From: Ruminococcaceae bacterium UBA4871
Lineage (GTDB): Bacteria > Bacillota > Clostridia > Oscillospirales > Acutalibacteraceae
Assembly (NCBI GenBank): GCA_002399445.1
Contig: DHDR01000003.1
Span: forward strand, 9,445 to 33,517
Direction of reading: 5' to 3'
DNA length: 24,073 bases
The notes under the pieces were generated by a model. That model was not told the DNA's origin. It made no database searches and saw only the letters and a program-made list of their open reading frames with translations. Positions 8,041 to 15,937 of this stretch are shown here, in pieces (within the stretch, counting starts at the first letter, position 1; every line of letters starts with the position of its first letter). The position numbers and the translations under genes were made by a program.

Positions 8041-8083
8041 AAACAGTCGTTTCTGCAAAATGCACAGAAACGACTGTTTTTTT
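8041..8083 (+). terminator. Strong intrinsic terminator after the secreted-protein gene
   Basis: A perfect 15 bp stem, AAACAGTCGTTTCTG (8041-8055) with 8065-8079, encloses a 9-nt loop. It is followed by a T run to 8083. Confidence 0.95.
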
Positions 8084-8284
8084 GCCTGCAGGTAGGGGGA
8101 CTTATTAAAAGAAATTTATATTTAACACTAATTGTACAAAACATTTCTATCTTTAATAGATATATCATATAATTATTAAATTATTATTTGCAAATAACTT
8201 GTACAAATAAGAGATTTATGGTAATATGTATTTAAAAATAAATGATTATGGTATTTGTAAATGCTTTACCAAGGAGGGAAAATG

Positions 8285-10357
8285 ATGAGTACCAAGCTGA
8301 AAGAAAGAAAGAGAACGCTGCGAGGCCGAATTACAGGTATGGTAGCGCTCTGTATGATTCTGCTTGCGGTGGTCAACATTCTGACTGGTGTTTTTGCCAG
8401 TTATAATGGATTGCTGATGAATGTTGATAAAGACTTAAACAGTATTAGTCAAATGGCAGATGTGGCAGTATCTAAAACATTGGAAAATCTGAGTACGGAT
8501 GGTCGTGAGGCGGCCAGCATTAATTGCGCTCCTTCAAACAAAAATTTGCAGAAACAACTGACAGATTTTTGCAAGGCCCACTCCTTTGATGGTGCAGCAG
8601 TTGTCTCTGCTTCTGGGACAGCTGGAATCTGCACGGATGATGATCTAAAGTCTATGAATTACAGTGAAGATTCCTATTTTAAGCAGGCACTGCAAAGTCA
8701 GCAGCCTGTGGTTGGAACGACGGTGAAGGCGAGTTCAGGGGGTGTCTTTATCCCAGTCTATACAGCAGTTAATAACGGACAGTCTGTACTGGTCTTGCGT
8801 AAATCGGGTACATATTTCAGTGATGCTTTGAAAAAAATCGTAGTAGGGGATTCGGGAAATGTGTTCGTCGTTGATAAAGAAGGAACCATGGTGGCTAATA
8901 TACGTCCCGAACTGGTAAGCGAACGAGAGAATTTTATCAATGACAGTAAATCGGACTCTTCAAAAGCTACGGCAGCAAAAGTTTACTCAGAAATGATAGC
9001 CGGTAAAAGCGGAATTGACAAATATTCTTATCAGGGTGTCAAGCGGGTGTGTGCCTATCGGCCCCTTACCGGTGGAAATGGATGGTCGATTGGTGCAGTT
9101 GCGCCAATCAAAGAAATGACGAGTTCTATCGGCTATACAGTTTTGCTTATGGTTACTTTTGTTATTCTCTGCACCCTCATTTGCATTGCAGTTACAGTGA
9201 AGACTGTGAATAAAATTACGAAACCGATTACAGACTGTGCAGAACGTTTGACGTTGCTGTCTGATGGCGACTTACATTCGGATGTTCCGACGACGGATGC
9301 AACGGATGAGACTGGAATCCTCCTTACACAGTTACAATTAACAATTGACCGATTAAAGAAAATTGTTGGAGGAATTAATACCTACCTGACGGAGATTTCA
9401 AAAGGGAATTTGTCCTTGAATGACCCGCCGGAATACGATGGGGATTTCACAGAGATTTCCAAGTCTATTAGGACAATCCTTGGAGATTTGAATCAAATCA
9501 TCGAGCAGATTAATCAAAGCTCTTCCGGAGTTACAAGTGGATCCGAGCAGATTGCTGCCGGTGCGCAGGCTTTGAGTCAAGGTGCAACGGAACAGGCAAG
9601 TTCTGTGGAAGAACTGGCATCTACTATTCAGGAAATTTCCGGGCAGGTTAAAAAGAATGCAGAAAATGCAGATAAGGCTTCTGGAAAGACAGTGGAAACG
9701 TCTCAAGAACTGGAACGCGGCAAGGAAAACATGAATCAGATGCTTGATGCCATGAAGGACATCAGTAATTCTGCAGAAGAAATTCGAAAGATTATCAAGT
9801 CCATCCAGACAATTGCTTTCCAGACAAATATACTTGCACTGAATGCAGCAGTTGAAGCTGCACGCGCTGGCGAAGCAGGCAAAGGCTTTGCTGTTGTAGC
9901 AGACGAAGTTCGCAATCTTGCCAATAAGACGCAGGAAGCTTCTCAGGAAACCACGAAGATGATTGAACATACAATAGCGTCTGTAAAGTCGGGCACTGAA
10001 GTAGCAAATAAAACAGCAGAATCTATGAACCAGATTGTAGAGTCTTCTAATATATCTACAGATTTAGTACACAAGATTTCCAGTGCTTCTCAGCAACAAA
10101 ATACAGCAATCCAGCAGGTTTCCCAGGGAATGGATCAAATTTCCAGTGTCGTTCAAACCAATTCCGCAACTGCCGAAGAAAGCGCAGCGGCAAGCGAGGA
10201 ACTTTCCGGACAGGCAACTGTGCTGAAAAAACTGGTCGATTATTTCCAGATTCGCGGTGACGGTGCAAACCAAAATACAAAGACAGAAAATACAGTGCTT
10301 GAAGCAGCACCGGAACCTAAAGAAGAGGATTTTTCTCTTGGAAACGACAAATACTGA
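8285..10357 (+). CDS. Methyl-accepting chemotaxis protein with extracellular Cache-type sensor
   Basis: Transmembrane chemoreceptors pass ligand signals to CheA and CheW. The frame opens at 8261, but AAGGAGGG (8271-8278) points to ATG 8285 (6 bases away), giving 690 residues; ATG 8282 is only 3 bases from it. Order: basic N-terminus; TM1 (about 16-38); an extracellular region of about 240 residues with dCache character, including SYFKQALQSQQPVVG and the membrane-proximal GNGWSIGAVAP; TM2 (about 283-305); HAMP (about 306-360); then a long coiled-coil signalling domain. The hairpin tip near residues 505-540 is the standard IAFQTNILALNAAVEAARAG followed by GKGFAVVADEVRNLA. Candidate methylation stretches flank it (TAEESAAASEEL near the C-terminus). 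There is no NWETF-like C-terminal pentapeptide. No che or fla genes are in the window, and the ligand is unknown. Confidence 0.95.
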   Translation: MSTKLKERKRTLRGRITGMVALCMILLAVVNILTGVFASYNGLLMNVDKDLNSISQMADVAVSKTLENLSTDGREAASINCAPSNKNLQKQLTDFCKAHSFDGAAVVSASGTAGICTDDDLKSMNYSEDSYFKQALQSQQPVVGTTVKASSGGVFIPVYTAVNNGQSVLVLRKSGTYFSDALKKIVVGDSGNVFVVDKEGTMVANIRPELVSERENFINDSKSDSSKATAAKVYSEMIAGKSGIDKYSYQGVKRVCAYRPLTGGNGWSIGAVAPIKEMTSSIGYTVLLMVTFVILCTLICIAVTVKTVNKITKPITDCAERLTLLSDGDLHSDVPTTDATDETGILLTQLQLTIDRLKKIVGGINTYLTEISKGNLSLNDPPEYDGDFTEISKSIRTILGDLNQIIEQINQSSSGVTSGSEQIAAGAQALSQGATEQASSVEELASTIQEISGQVKKNAENADKASGKTVETSQELERGKENMNQMLDAMKDISNSAEEIRKIIKSIQTIAFQTNILALNAAVEAARAGEAGKGFAVVADEVRNLANKTQEASQETTKMIEHTIASVKSGTEVANKTAESMNQIVESSNISTDLVHKISSASQQQNTAIQQVSQGMDQISSVVQTNSATAEESAAASEELSGQATVLKKLVDYFQIRGDGANQNTKTENTVLEAAPEPKEEDFSLGNDKY

Positions 10358-10443
10358 TAGGCATGTAAATATGATTTGCTCATGCTGAAAAAATAATGGC
10401 AGTTGTATATCGAAAGTTTACAAATTATAAATTGTAAAAGACA

Positions 10444-10494
10444 AAACAGATACACCTTGATTGGGAAAAACCGCTTCAAGGTATATCTGTTTTT
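10444..10494 (+). terminator. Terminator after the chemoreceptor gene
   Basis: A 17 bp stem with one mismatch (10444-10460 with 10476-10492) is followed by TTTT. It lies 86 bases after the stop codon. The minus strand also ends in a T-rich stretch, so it may act both ways. Confidence 0.85.
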
Positions 10495-10682
10495 GCCTTT
10501 TGAAAAACTTCTGCGGCAGTTACTATTCTAAAAGTCGCAATACCGTTCTGCATTATTGCGGTACTGGCAAAGGATTCATACATGTGATGTCCAATCATAC
10601 GGCATACTGTACAATTTATAAAATTAATTTCTATATTTATTGCTATTTATTACGGATACTCATCACGAATTTAATAAAAATA

Positions 10683-10712
10683 TTGAATACAAGAGCAAAT
10701 TTGATGTATAAT
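10683..10712 (+). promoter_or_regulatory. Promoter for the GH13 gene
   Basis: TTGAAT (10683-10688), an 18 bp spacer and a perfect TATAAT (10707-10712) give a leader of about 80 bases. A small inverted repeat, AGAAT-GAA-ATTCT, lies near 10765-10777 between the promoter and the ribosome site and could be an operator. I found no convincing cre (CcpA) box. Confidence 0.6.
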
Positions 10713-10799
10713 CTGTGTAATTCAAAGAGGTTTGCACCTACATAAAAACCACAGCACAGCCCTAAGAATGAAATTCTAGATAATAATGGAGGAATTATA

Positions 10800-12350
10800 A
10801 TGCCAAACTGGCTGAAGGATGCAGTATTTTATGAAATTTATCCGCAGAGTTTTCATGACTCAAACGGAGATGGAATAGGAGATATTAATGGTATCACAGA
10901 GAAACTGGATTATGTACATTCACTTGGCTGCAATGCTATCTGGATAAATCCCTGTTTCGATTCTCCGTTTATGGATGCTGGATATGATGTGCGCGATTAC
11001 AAAAAAGTTGCGCCGCGCTATGGAACAAACGATGACCTGAAGCGCTGTTTTACAGAAGCCCATAAACGAGGGATGCACATCCTTTTGGATTTAGTTCCCG
11101 GACATACTTCTGACCAGCATCCATGGTTCTTGGAGAGTCAAAAAGCAGAGCAGAATGCCTACAGCAGCCGCTACATCTGGACAGATACCGTTTGGAACCG
11201 TCCTGCGGATTTCGGCTCAATGTGCGGTGTAACGGAGCGGGACGGCTGTTATCTGCTCAACTTTTTCTCCTCGCAGCCAGCGCTGAACTATGGCTTTAAC
11301 AAGATTACGGCACCGTGGCAAAAACATTACACAGACCCGGATTGTGTGGCAACGCGCGAAGCGCTGAAAGATATCATGCGCTTTTGGTTAGAGGCAGGGT
11401 GTGATGGATTCCGCGTGGATATGGCAGATTCTCTGGTCAAAAATGACGAAGACCATCAGGCAACCGCTGAACTGTGGAGAAATGTGCGTGAAATGCTTGA
11501 CCGAGAGTATCCGGAGGCAGCTATGGTTTCAGAGTGGTCTAATCCGGCGCAGGCAATTTGTCAGGCACGCTTTCATATGGACTTTTATCTGAACCATGAA
11601 GGCTGCGGATATTATTCGCTCTTCCGCAAAACCGGAAATGATGGCAGCCAACAAAGCTTTTTTAGTAAGCAGGGTCAAGGAGATATTCTGGAGTTCCTGG
11701 ATGACTATCTTCCCAGATATAACGTGTCAAAATCATCCGGCTACATCAGTTTCATCACCTGCAACCATGACACGCCCCGCATGACACGAAGCTTTGATGA
11801 ATCGGAGTGCAAAATTGCCGATGCATTCCTGCTGCTGATGCCGGGTGTACCATTCCTGTATTACGGGGATGAGATCGGCATGCAGTATTTTCCTCTCAAA
11901 AGCGTGGAGGGTGGATACAACAGAACAGGAAGCCGCACACCGATGCAGTGGACGAACGGAAAAAATCTCGGCTTTTCCAACGCCGCAAAGGAAAAACTGT
12001 ATCTTCCGGTTGATGGCCGTGACTGTGCTCCGACCGTTGAGAGTCAGGAACAGGACAGCAATTCTTTGCTGAATACGGTGCGAAAGGTGCTGGCCCTGCG
12101 CCATGCGAATCCGGATTTACAGGCTACGCCGAACTTTGAGGTCATTTATGCGGAAAAGAAAAAATATCCATTCGTGTTCCGGCGCGGCAAATTTGTGATT
12201 GCGGTGAATCCTTCCTGCCGGGAGACAAATACGCTGTTGGACGAGCAGGGAGAGATTGCTTTCCAAATTGGCAGAAGTATGCTGGAAAATGGCAGACTCA
12301 AAATGCGTGGGCAATCCTTTGTCGTTTTCGAGAGCGCTCAGAAAGACTAA
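10800..12350 (+). CDS. Cytoplasmic GH13 alpha-glucosidase-like enzyme
   Basis: The 516-residue protein has the alpha-amylase (GH13) fold with no signal peptide, so it acts on imported oligosaccharides. Conserved regions are in order: DLVPGHTSDQHPWF (region I, about residue 97 on), GFRVDMADS with nucleophile D207, VSEWSNP with acid/base E245, and CNHDTPR with transition-state D324. The N-terminal FYEIYPQSFHDSNGDGIGD and the QYF..GSRTPMQW stretch place it among glucosidase/trehalose-type enzymes, not endo-amylases. Region I has G where most members have N before the histidine (PGH, not NH). Subfamily and substrate (alpha-1,6- or alpha-1,4-glucosides, sucrose, trehalose) cannot be settled by eye. 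GGAGG (10788-10792) is 7 bases from ATG 10800. No sugar transporter or LacI-type regulator is adjacent; the neighbouring AEC carrier is convergent, so it is not co-transcribed. Confidence 0.9.
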   Translation: MPNWLKDAVFYEIYPQSFHDSNGDGIGDINGITEKLDYVHSLGCNAIWINPCFDSPFMDAGYDVRDYKKVAPRYGTNDDLKRCFTEAHKRGMHILLDLVPGHTSDQHPWFLESQKAEQNAYSSRYIWTDTVWNRPADFGSMCGVTERDGCYLLNFFSSQPALNYGFNKITAPWQKHYTDPDCVATREALKDIMRFWLEAGCDGFRVDMADSLVKNDEDHQATAELWRNVREMLDREYPEAAMVSEWSNPAQAICQARFHMDFYLNHEGCGYYSLFRKTGNDGSQQSFFSKQGQGDILEFLDDYLPRYNVSKSSGYISFITCNHDTPRMTRSFDESECKIADAFLLLMPGVPFLYYGDEIGMQYFPLKSVEGGYNRTGSRTPMQWTNGKNLGFSNAAKEKLYLPVDGRDCAPTVESQEQDSNSLLNTVRKVLALRHANPDLQATPNFEVIYAEKKKYPFVFRRGKFVIAVNPSCRETNTLLDEQGEIAFQIGRSMLENGRLKMRGQSFVVFESAQKD

Positions 12351-12398
12351 ACTGAAAGGCTGAATTTTCTATAAAGTTTGAGCTATAGAATGATTCAC

Positions 12399-12436
12399 AA
12401 AAGGGGTCCGCAGGTATCCTGCCTGCAGCCCCTTTT
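12399..12436. terminator. Bidirectional terminator between convergent GH13 and AEC genes
   Basis: AAAAGGGG plus CGCAGG on the left (12399-12414) pairs with CCTGCAG plus CCCCTTTT on the right (12422-12436), with a small internal mismatch. The A run on one side and T run on the other suit termination on both strands. Confidence 0.75.
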
Positions 12437-12518
12437 GCTGTGTAGTGCGGTATTCTTCTGTATGACTTCTGCAGCGGGACATATCGTTTTACATATGATG
12501 TGTGAACGGAAGACGGAC

Positions 12519-13463
12519 TCAGACGAGCATCAGTATCTTTAAAATATAAAGCCAGCCGGTTAGTGTAAAGGCACTGAAAAAAGTTGTCAGCATGACTGCA
12601 CTGGCGCTCAAAGTTGATTCGTGTCCCATGCTGCGTGCCATTGTAAAACTTGTCACTGTGGTGGAGGAACCAAGCATCGTCAGGACAGACACCAACTTGT
12701 CCTGCCGAAAGCCGAGAAAAACTGCCAGTGGGAGAAAAGCGGCAGGAAAAACCAGCAGCTTTAATACTGTGCATACAAGTGCAGGCTTCAATTTTGAAAA
12801 TGCCTTGTGATAATCAAAACTTGCACCCAAAGCAATGAGTCCTAAAGGAGTCGCTGTAGCGGAAAAAGTCGAAATGCTTCTTTTCAAGATTACAGGCTGC
12901 GGAATCCGCAGCAGTGCCCAGACAATGCCGCTGATCACGCCGATAATGATTGGATTGGTGAGAATTCCTTTTAGAGCTTTCAAAATGAGCGCTTTGCTTA
13001 TCTTACCATGCTCTGGTTTCATTATGGTGAGGATAATGACCGCGGCAATATTATAAAGTGGCACCACGCCGATAATTACCAGAGAGGTGGCACCTGTTGT
13101 CCCATAAATGTTCAGCAGAAATGCTACACCGAGAAGAGCAAGACTGCTGCGGTAAGATGCTTGTGCAAATTCCCCCCGTATGGACCGATCTTTCAAAAAA
13201 GTGGATAGACCGACTGAAATTAAGATGCTGGCGAGGCTGACCAGAAAACAAAAAGCTACAAATTTAAAATTCCAAGTGGCAAAAAAATCCGATTCAGAAA
13301 TATCTTGAAACAAAAGGACAGGCAGAGCGGCGCGAAAAACAAATGCGTTCAGTTGATCTGCAAATTTTCCGTTTATCAGTCCGGACTTTCTGAAAACACA
13401 GCCTAATACCATCATGAGGAATATAGGAACGGTGGCATTTAAACAAAATATAAGATTTGTCAT
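12519..13463 (-). CDS. AEC-family (auxin efflux carrier-like) transporter
   Basis: The 314-residue integral membrane protein matches the AEC family (PF03547): evenly spaced hydrophobic helices, about eight to ten in total, with the central break between the N- and C-terminal bundles near residues 150-165. Typical landmarks are VPIFLMMVLGCVFRKSGLI at the start, FVFRAALPVLLF, TNPIIIGVISGI, TPLGLIALGASFD, and the C-terminal SSTTVTSFTMARSMG followed by a last helix. Bacterial members move organic anions such as malate, malonate or lactate, or amino acid derivatives; the substrate here is unknown. AAAGGAG lies about 10 bases upstream of ATG 13463. Its promoter faces away from the metalloregulator gene, so the two share a 382 bp control region, but regulation of one by the other is only a possibility. 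Confidence 0.88.
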   Translation of the reverse strand: MTNLIFCLNATVPIFLMMVLGCVFRKSGLINGKFADQLNAFVFRAALPVLLFQDISESDFFATWNFKFVAFCFLVSLASILISVGLSTFLKDRSIRGEFAQASYRSSLALLGVAFLLNIYGTTGATSLVIIGVVPLYNIAAVIILTIMKPEHGKISKALILKALKGILTNPIIIGVISGIVWALLRIPQPVILKRSISTFSATATPLGLIALGASFDYHKAFSKLKPALVCTVLKLLVFPAAFLPLAVFLGFRQDKLVSVLTMLGSSTTVTSFTMARSMGHESTLSASAVMLTTFFSAFTLTGWLYILKILMLV

Positions 13464-13533
13464 AAACAGATTGCTCCTTTTTTATACTAGGATTTCTTTC
13501 TGCTTTTTACACTTTTTTAACCGCATATCCCCT

Positions 13534-13562
13534 ATTATACTCTGAAAAGGAAGGAATTTCAC
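13534..13562 (-). promoter_or_regulatory. Promoter for the AEC carrier gene
   Basis: On the minus strand GTGAAA (13562-13557), a 17 bp spacer and a perfect TATAAT (13539-13534) give a leader of about 65 bases. Confidence 0.6.
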
Positions 13563-13741
13563 GGGAATTTATCTGAACGGTATTGTATGACCAGAGTTAA
13601 CAGAGAGAAAACAACTGCAGATTTCGCAACAGCTTTCATTCCTATTCTTTATTTTGCTTTTCTGCGGCCTCAAGTCTTCCCTTGAGAAGTGTCTGTACAG
13701 CAAAGAATTAGAGTAATCTGAAAAGAAATTCCTGCAGATGC

Positions 13742-13757
13742 TTCTTAACCTTAAGAA
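13742..13757. repeat. Palindrome TTCTTAACCTTAAGAA, possible operator
   Basis: Perfect 7 bp arms surround a 2-nt centre. It lies 15 bp upstream of the -35 of the metalloregulator promoter and about 180 bp from the AEC promoter. The size suits a dimeric repressor site, but it is AT-rich and unproven. Confidence 0.45.
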
Positions 13758-13772
13758 ACTGCGGTATCCGGC

Positions 13773-13801
13773 TTGCATTCCGGCAGATACTTTGATACAA
13801 T
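13773..13801 (+). promoter_or_regulatory. Promoter for the metalloregulator gene
   Basis: TTGCAT (13773-13778), a 17 bp spacer and TACAAT (13796-13801, 5/6) give a leader of about 38 bases. Confidence 0.5.
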
Positions 13802-13845
13802 AAACTAATATGTAGGATTGATGCGTTAAAAAGGGGACGATAGGA

Positions 13846-14217
13846 TTGAAGGTGCAGAAATCACGCGAGGATTATCTGGAAACAATCCTCATCCTGCAGA
13901 ACCGCAGAGGTTACGTCCGCTCTGTGGATATTGCGCGTGAGATGGGATTCAGCAAACCCAGCATCAGCCGTGCAATGTCCCTTCTGCGCCGGGCTGGTAA
14001 TATCACGATGGAGGACAACGGGCTTATTACACTGACGGATGCTGGCAGGAAGATCGCTGAGAACATTTATGCAAGGCACCGACTGCTTACGTCATTCTTT
14101 ACTGGCTTAGGCGTAAATGAAAAAACTGCTGCAGAGGATGCCTGTCGGGTGGAGCATGATATCAGTGAGGAAACATTTGACCGGCTGCGAGAATATATGG
14201 AGCAAACCGGTAAATGA
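13846..14217 (+). CDS. DtxR/MntR-family metal-dependent transcriptional regulator
   Basis: Members of this family bind Fe2+ or Mn2+ and then repress DNA targets, usually metal uptake genes. The 123-residue product has an N-terminal winged helix (about 5-68, recognition region SKPSISRAMSLL) and a C-terminal metal-binding and dimerisation domain; there is no SH3/FeoA tail, so it has MntR-like size. Aligned by eye to B. subtilis MntR, the ligand positions are D9, E12, H78, C100, E103 and H104. Five agree with MntR, but MntR E99 is a cysteine here, as in DtxR C102. The start is TTG 13846, with AAGGGG about 9 bases upstream; GTG 13852 is the alternative. No metal transporter is nearby. Its likely targets are itself, the divergent AEC gene, the downstream radical SAM gene, or distant genes. 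Confidence 0.9.
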   Translation: MKVQKSREDYLETILILQNRRGYVRSVDIAREMGFSKPSISRAMSLLRRAGNITMEDNGLITLTDAGRKIAENIYARHRLLTSFFTGLGVNEKTAAEDACRVEHDISEETFDRLREYMEQTGK

Positions 14218-14413
14218 TAATAGAGATTCGGTTTAGGACAATTTCATCATTTTGTCAAACTTTCTGACTATAATTTCAGGTTGTCTAAGGACAAAAACAA
14301 TTTTCGTTTCTATAATAAATTCATAACAAATGCAGACAGCATTTTTTGTACGGAAATGAGAGCACACAAACTTTTATGGCTTTATTTATTTTGTCTTAGG
14401 AGGAAATAGAAGA

Positions 14414-15910
14414 ATGGCAGATTTCGGACTCAAAGAGCAGCTCGAAAAGTTCGGTATCAAAAAAGCCCTCGGTTATTTGGGCAAAGATCCGGACCAAAAT
14501 ATTCCTAAATTGCTTGACATGATCGACAAATTTGATAAGGATGATATGTATAAGGGACAGCGCGAGATGTTCCATCGCTTTATTGATAACCCTGAAAACA
14601 ACTGGTTCAAATTGATTAAGAAACTGTACGCAACAGTGGATTTACACGTGCTGCAAACGATTTTCGCGAACTTTATTGTGAATGCAACATTGATTGGCGG
14701 CAAAAAGCAGGAGACTGTGCGCAAAAAATATGGCTGCAATGTCCCGTGGACTATTCTGCTTGACCCAACCAGTGCCTGCAACCTGCACTGCACCGGATGC
14801 TGGGCTGCTGAGTATGGTAACAAGCTGAACCTCTCTTTTGATGAGATTGATGATATTATCAATCAGGGCACATCAATGGGCACATACATGTATATTTACA
14901 CGGGCGGAGAACCGCTGGTGCGTAAGGATGACATTATTAAATTGTGTGAGAAGCACAATGACTGTGTTTTCCTCTGCTTTACCAATGCTACTTTGATTGA
15001 TGATAAATTTGCAGAGGATATGCTGCGTGTCGGTAACTTTGTTCCGGCTATCAGCGTGGAAGGTACGGAAGCCTCCACGGATGCCCGCCGCGGAAAAGGC
15101 ACGTTCCAGAAGGTCATCCATGCAATGGAGATTCTGCGCAACCATCGCCTCCCGTTTGGTGTTTCCTGCTGCTATACCAGCCAGAATGTTGATGCAATCA
15201 GCGATGAAAAGTTCTTTGATTGGCTGATTGATCAAGATGCTTTGTTTGCATGGTTCTTTACCTATATGCCGATTGGCACGGATGCTCCGACGGATTTGAT
15301 GGTACCGGCTGAGAAGCGTGAATTCATGTATCATCAGATTCGCAAGTTCCGTGAAACAAAAGAACTCTTTACCATGGATTTCTTCCTTGACGGCGAATAT
15401 GTTTATGGCTGTATTGCAGGCGGCCGCTACTATCTGCACATCAATGCCAATGGTGACATTGACCCTTGTGTGTTTATTCATTACAGTGATTCGAATATTC
15501 ACGACAAGACTTTACTGGAAGCTTATTGCTCTCCACTCTTTATGGAGTACCACAAGCATCAGCCCTTTAATGAGAATATGCTTCGCCCGTGTCCGCTGCT
15601 GGATAATCCTTATAAGCTTGAAGAAGTTGTAAAAGCAACAGATGCTCATTCCACGGACTTGGTCAAAAAAGAGGATGTGCATGACTTGTGTGCGAAGTGC
15701 GAAGCACGTGCCAAAGAATGGCAGCCGGTTGCCGACCGTTTGTGGGTAAACAGCGAGGGTAACAAACACGGACTTGGCTGTGAAAATACCATTCTTCCGC
15801 AGAACCGTATCGATCATTCTAAAGTGCGTTTGATGCGGGATGTCATTAAAGAAGACATTGAAGAGGATAACGCAAAAATTGCTGCAAAGAAAGCAGCACA
15901 AAATAAGTAA
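14414..15910 (+). CDS. Radical SAM protein with SPASM-like C-terminal cysteines, substrate unknown
   Basis: The 498-residue protein carries the radical SAM [4Fe-4S] motif CNLHCTGC (C122, C126, C129), a GGEP-type SAM-binding stretch in YIYTGGEPLVRK, and the expected later strand motif (PAISVEG). Beyond the barrel, a GCIAGGRYYLHINANGDIDPC segment, then CPLLDN and CAKCEA, give extra cysteines arranged like a SPASM or twitch domain that would hold auxiliary iron-sulfur clusters. About 110 residues precede the motif, helical and partly amphipathic, an N-terminal extension beyond the core fold. AGGAGG (14398-14403) is 10 bases before ATG 14414. I recall close relatives across clostridia annotated only as radical SAM protein; a lipid-modifying role such as membrane-spanning lipid synthesis is one untested idea. 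Its upstream region has repeated TTGTC half-sites. Confidence 0.88.
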   Translation: MADFGLKEQLEKFGIKKALGYLGKDPDQNIPKLLDMIDKFDKDDMYKGQREMFHRFIDNPENNWFKLIKKLYATVDLHVLQTIFANFIVNATLIGGKKQETVRKKYGCNVPWTILLDPTSACNLHCTGCWAAEYGNKLNLSFDEIDDIINQGTSMGTYMYIYTGGEPLVRKDDIIKLCEKHNDCVFLCFTNATLIDDKFAEDMLRVGNFVPAISVEGTEASTDARRGKGTFQKVIHAMEILRNHRLPFGVSCCYTSQNVDAISDEKFFDWLIDQDALFAWFFTYMPIGTDAPTDLMVPAEKREFMYHQIRKFRETKELFTMDFFLDGEYVYGCIAGGRYYLHINANGDIDPCVFIHYSDSNIHDKTLLEAYCSPLFMEYHKHQPFNENMLRPCPLLDNPYKLEEVVKATDAHSTDLVKKEDVHDLCAKCEARAKEWQPVADRLWVNSEGNKHGLGCENTILPQNRIDHSKVRLMRDVIKEDIEEDNAKIAAKKAAQNK

Positions 15911-15937
15911 ATTCGGTCTGCTTTTCTGCAGATCATG

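Larger units (their letters stand above)
10358..10799. other. 442 bp intergenic region between the chemoreceptor and GH13 genes
   Basis: It contains the chemoreceptor terminator (10444-10494) and the GH13 promoter (10683-10712). Between them is AT-rich DNA with an inverted repeat, CGCAATA (about 10535-10541) and TATTGCG. A 40-codon open frame on the minus strand (10476-10598) lacks a ribosome site and is not called as a gene. Confidence 0.6.
13464..13845. other. 382 bp divergent control region (AEC carrier / metalloregulator)
   Basis: No gene is supported here; the 69-codon minus-strand frame at 13569-13778 has no ribosome site. The region holds two outward-facing promoters and a palindrome, TTCTTAACCTTAAGAA, at 13742-13757. 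Confidence 0.65.

Noticed and set aside
14252..14274. TTGTCA with TATAAT as the radical SAM promoter
   Set aside because: The spacer is only 11 bp. The TATAAT may still be a -10, but no acceptable -35 lies 16-18 bp upstream.
14873..15502. 209-codon minus-strand frame opposite the radical SAM gene
   Set aside because: It is a shadow of a clear gene, has no ribosome site and lacks protein-like motifs. The same holds for long opposite-strand frames at 17232-17792, 18150-18680, 9398-9970 and 4374-4991.
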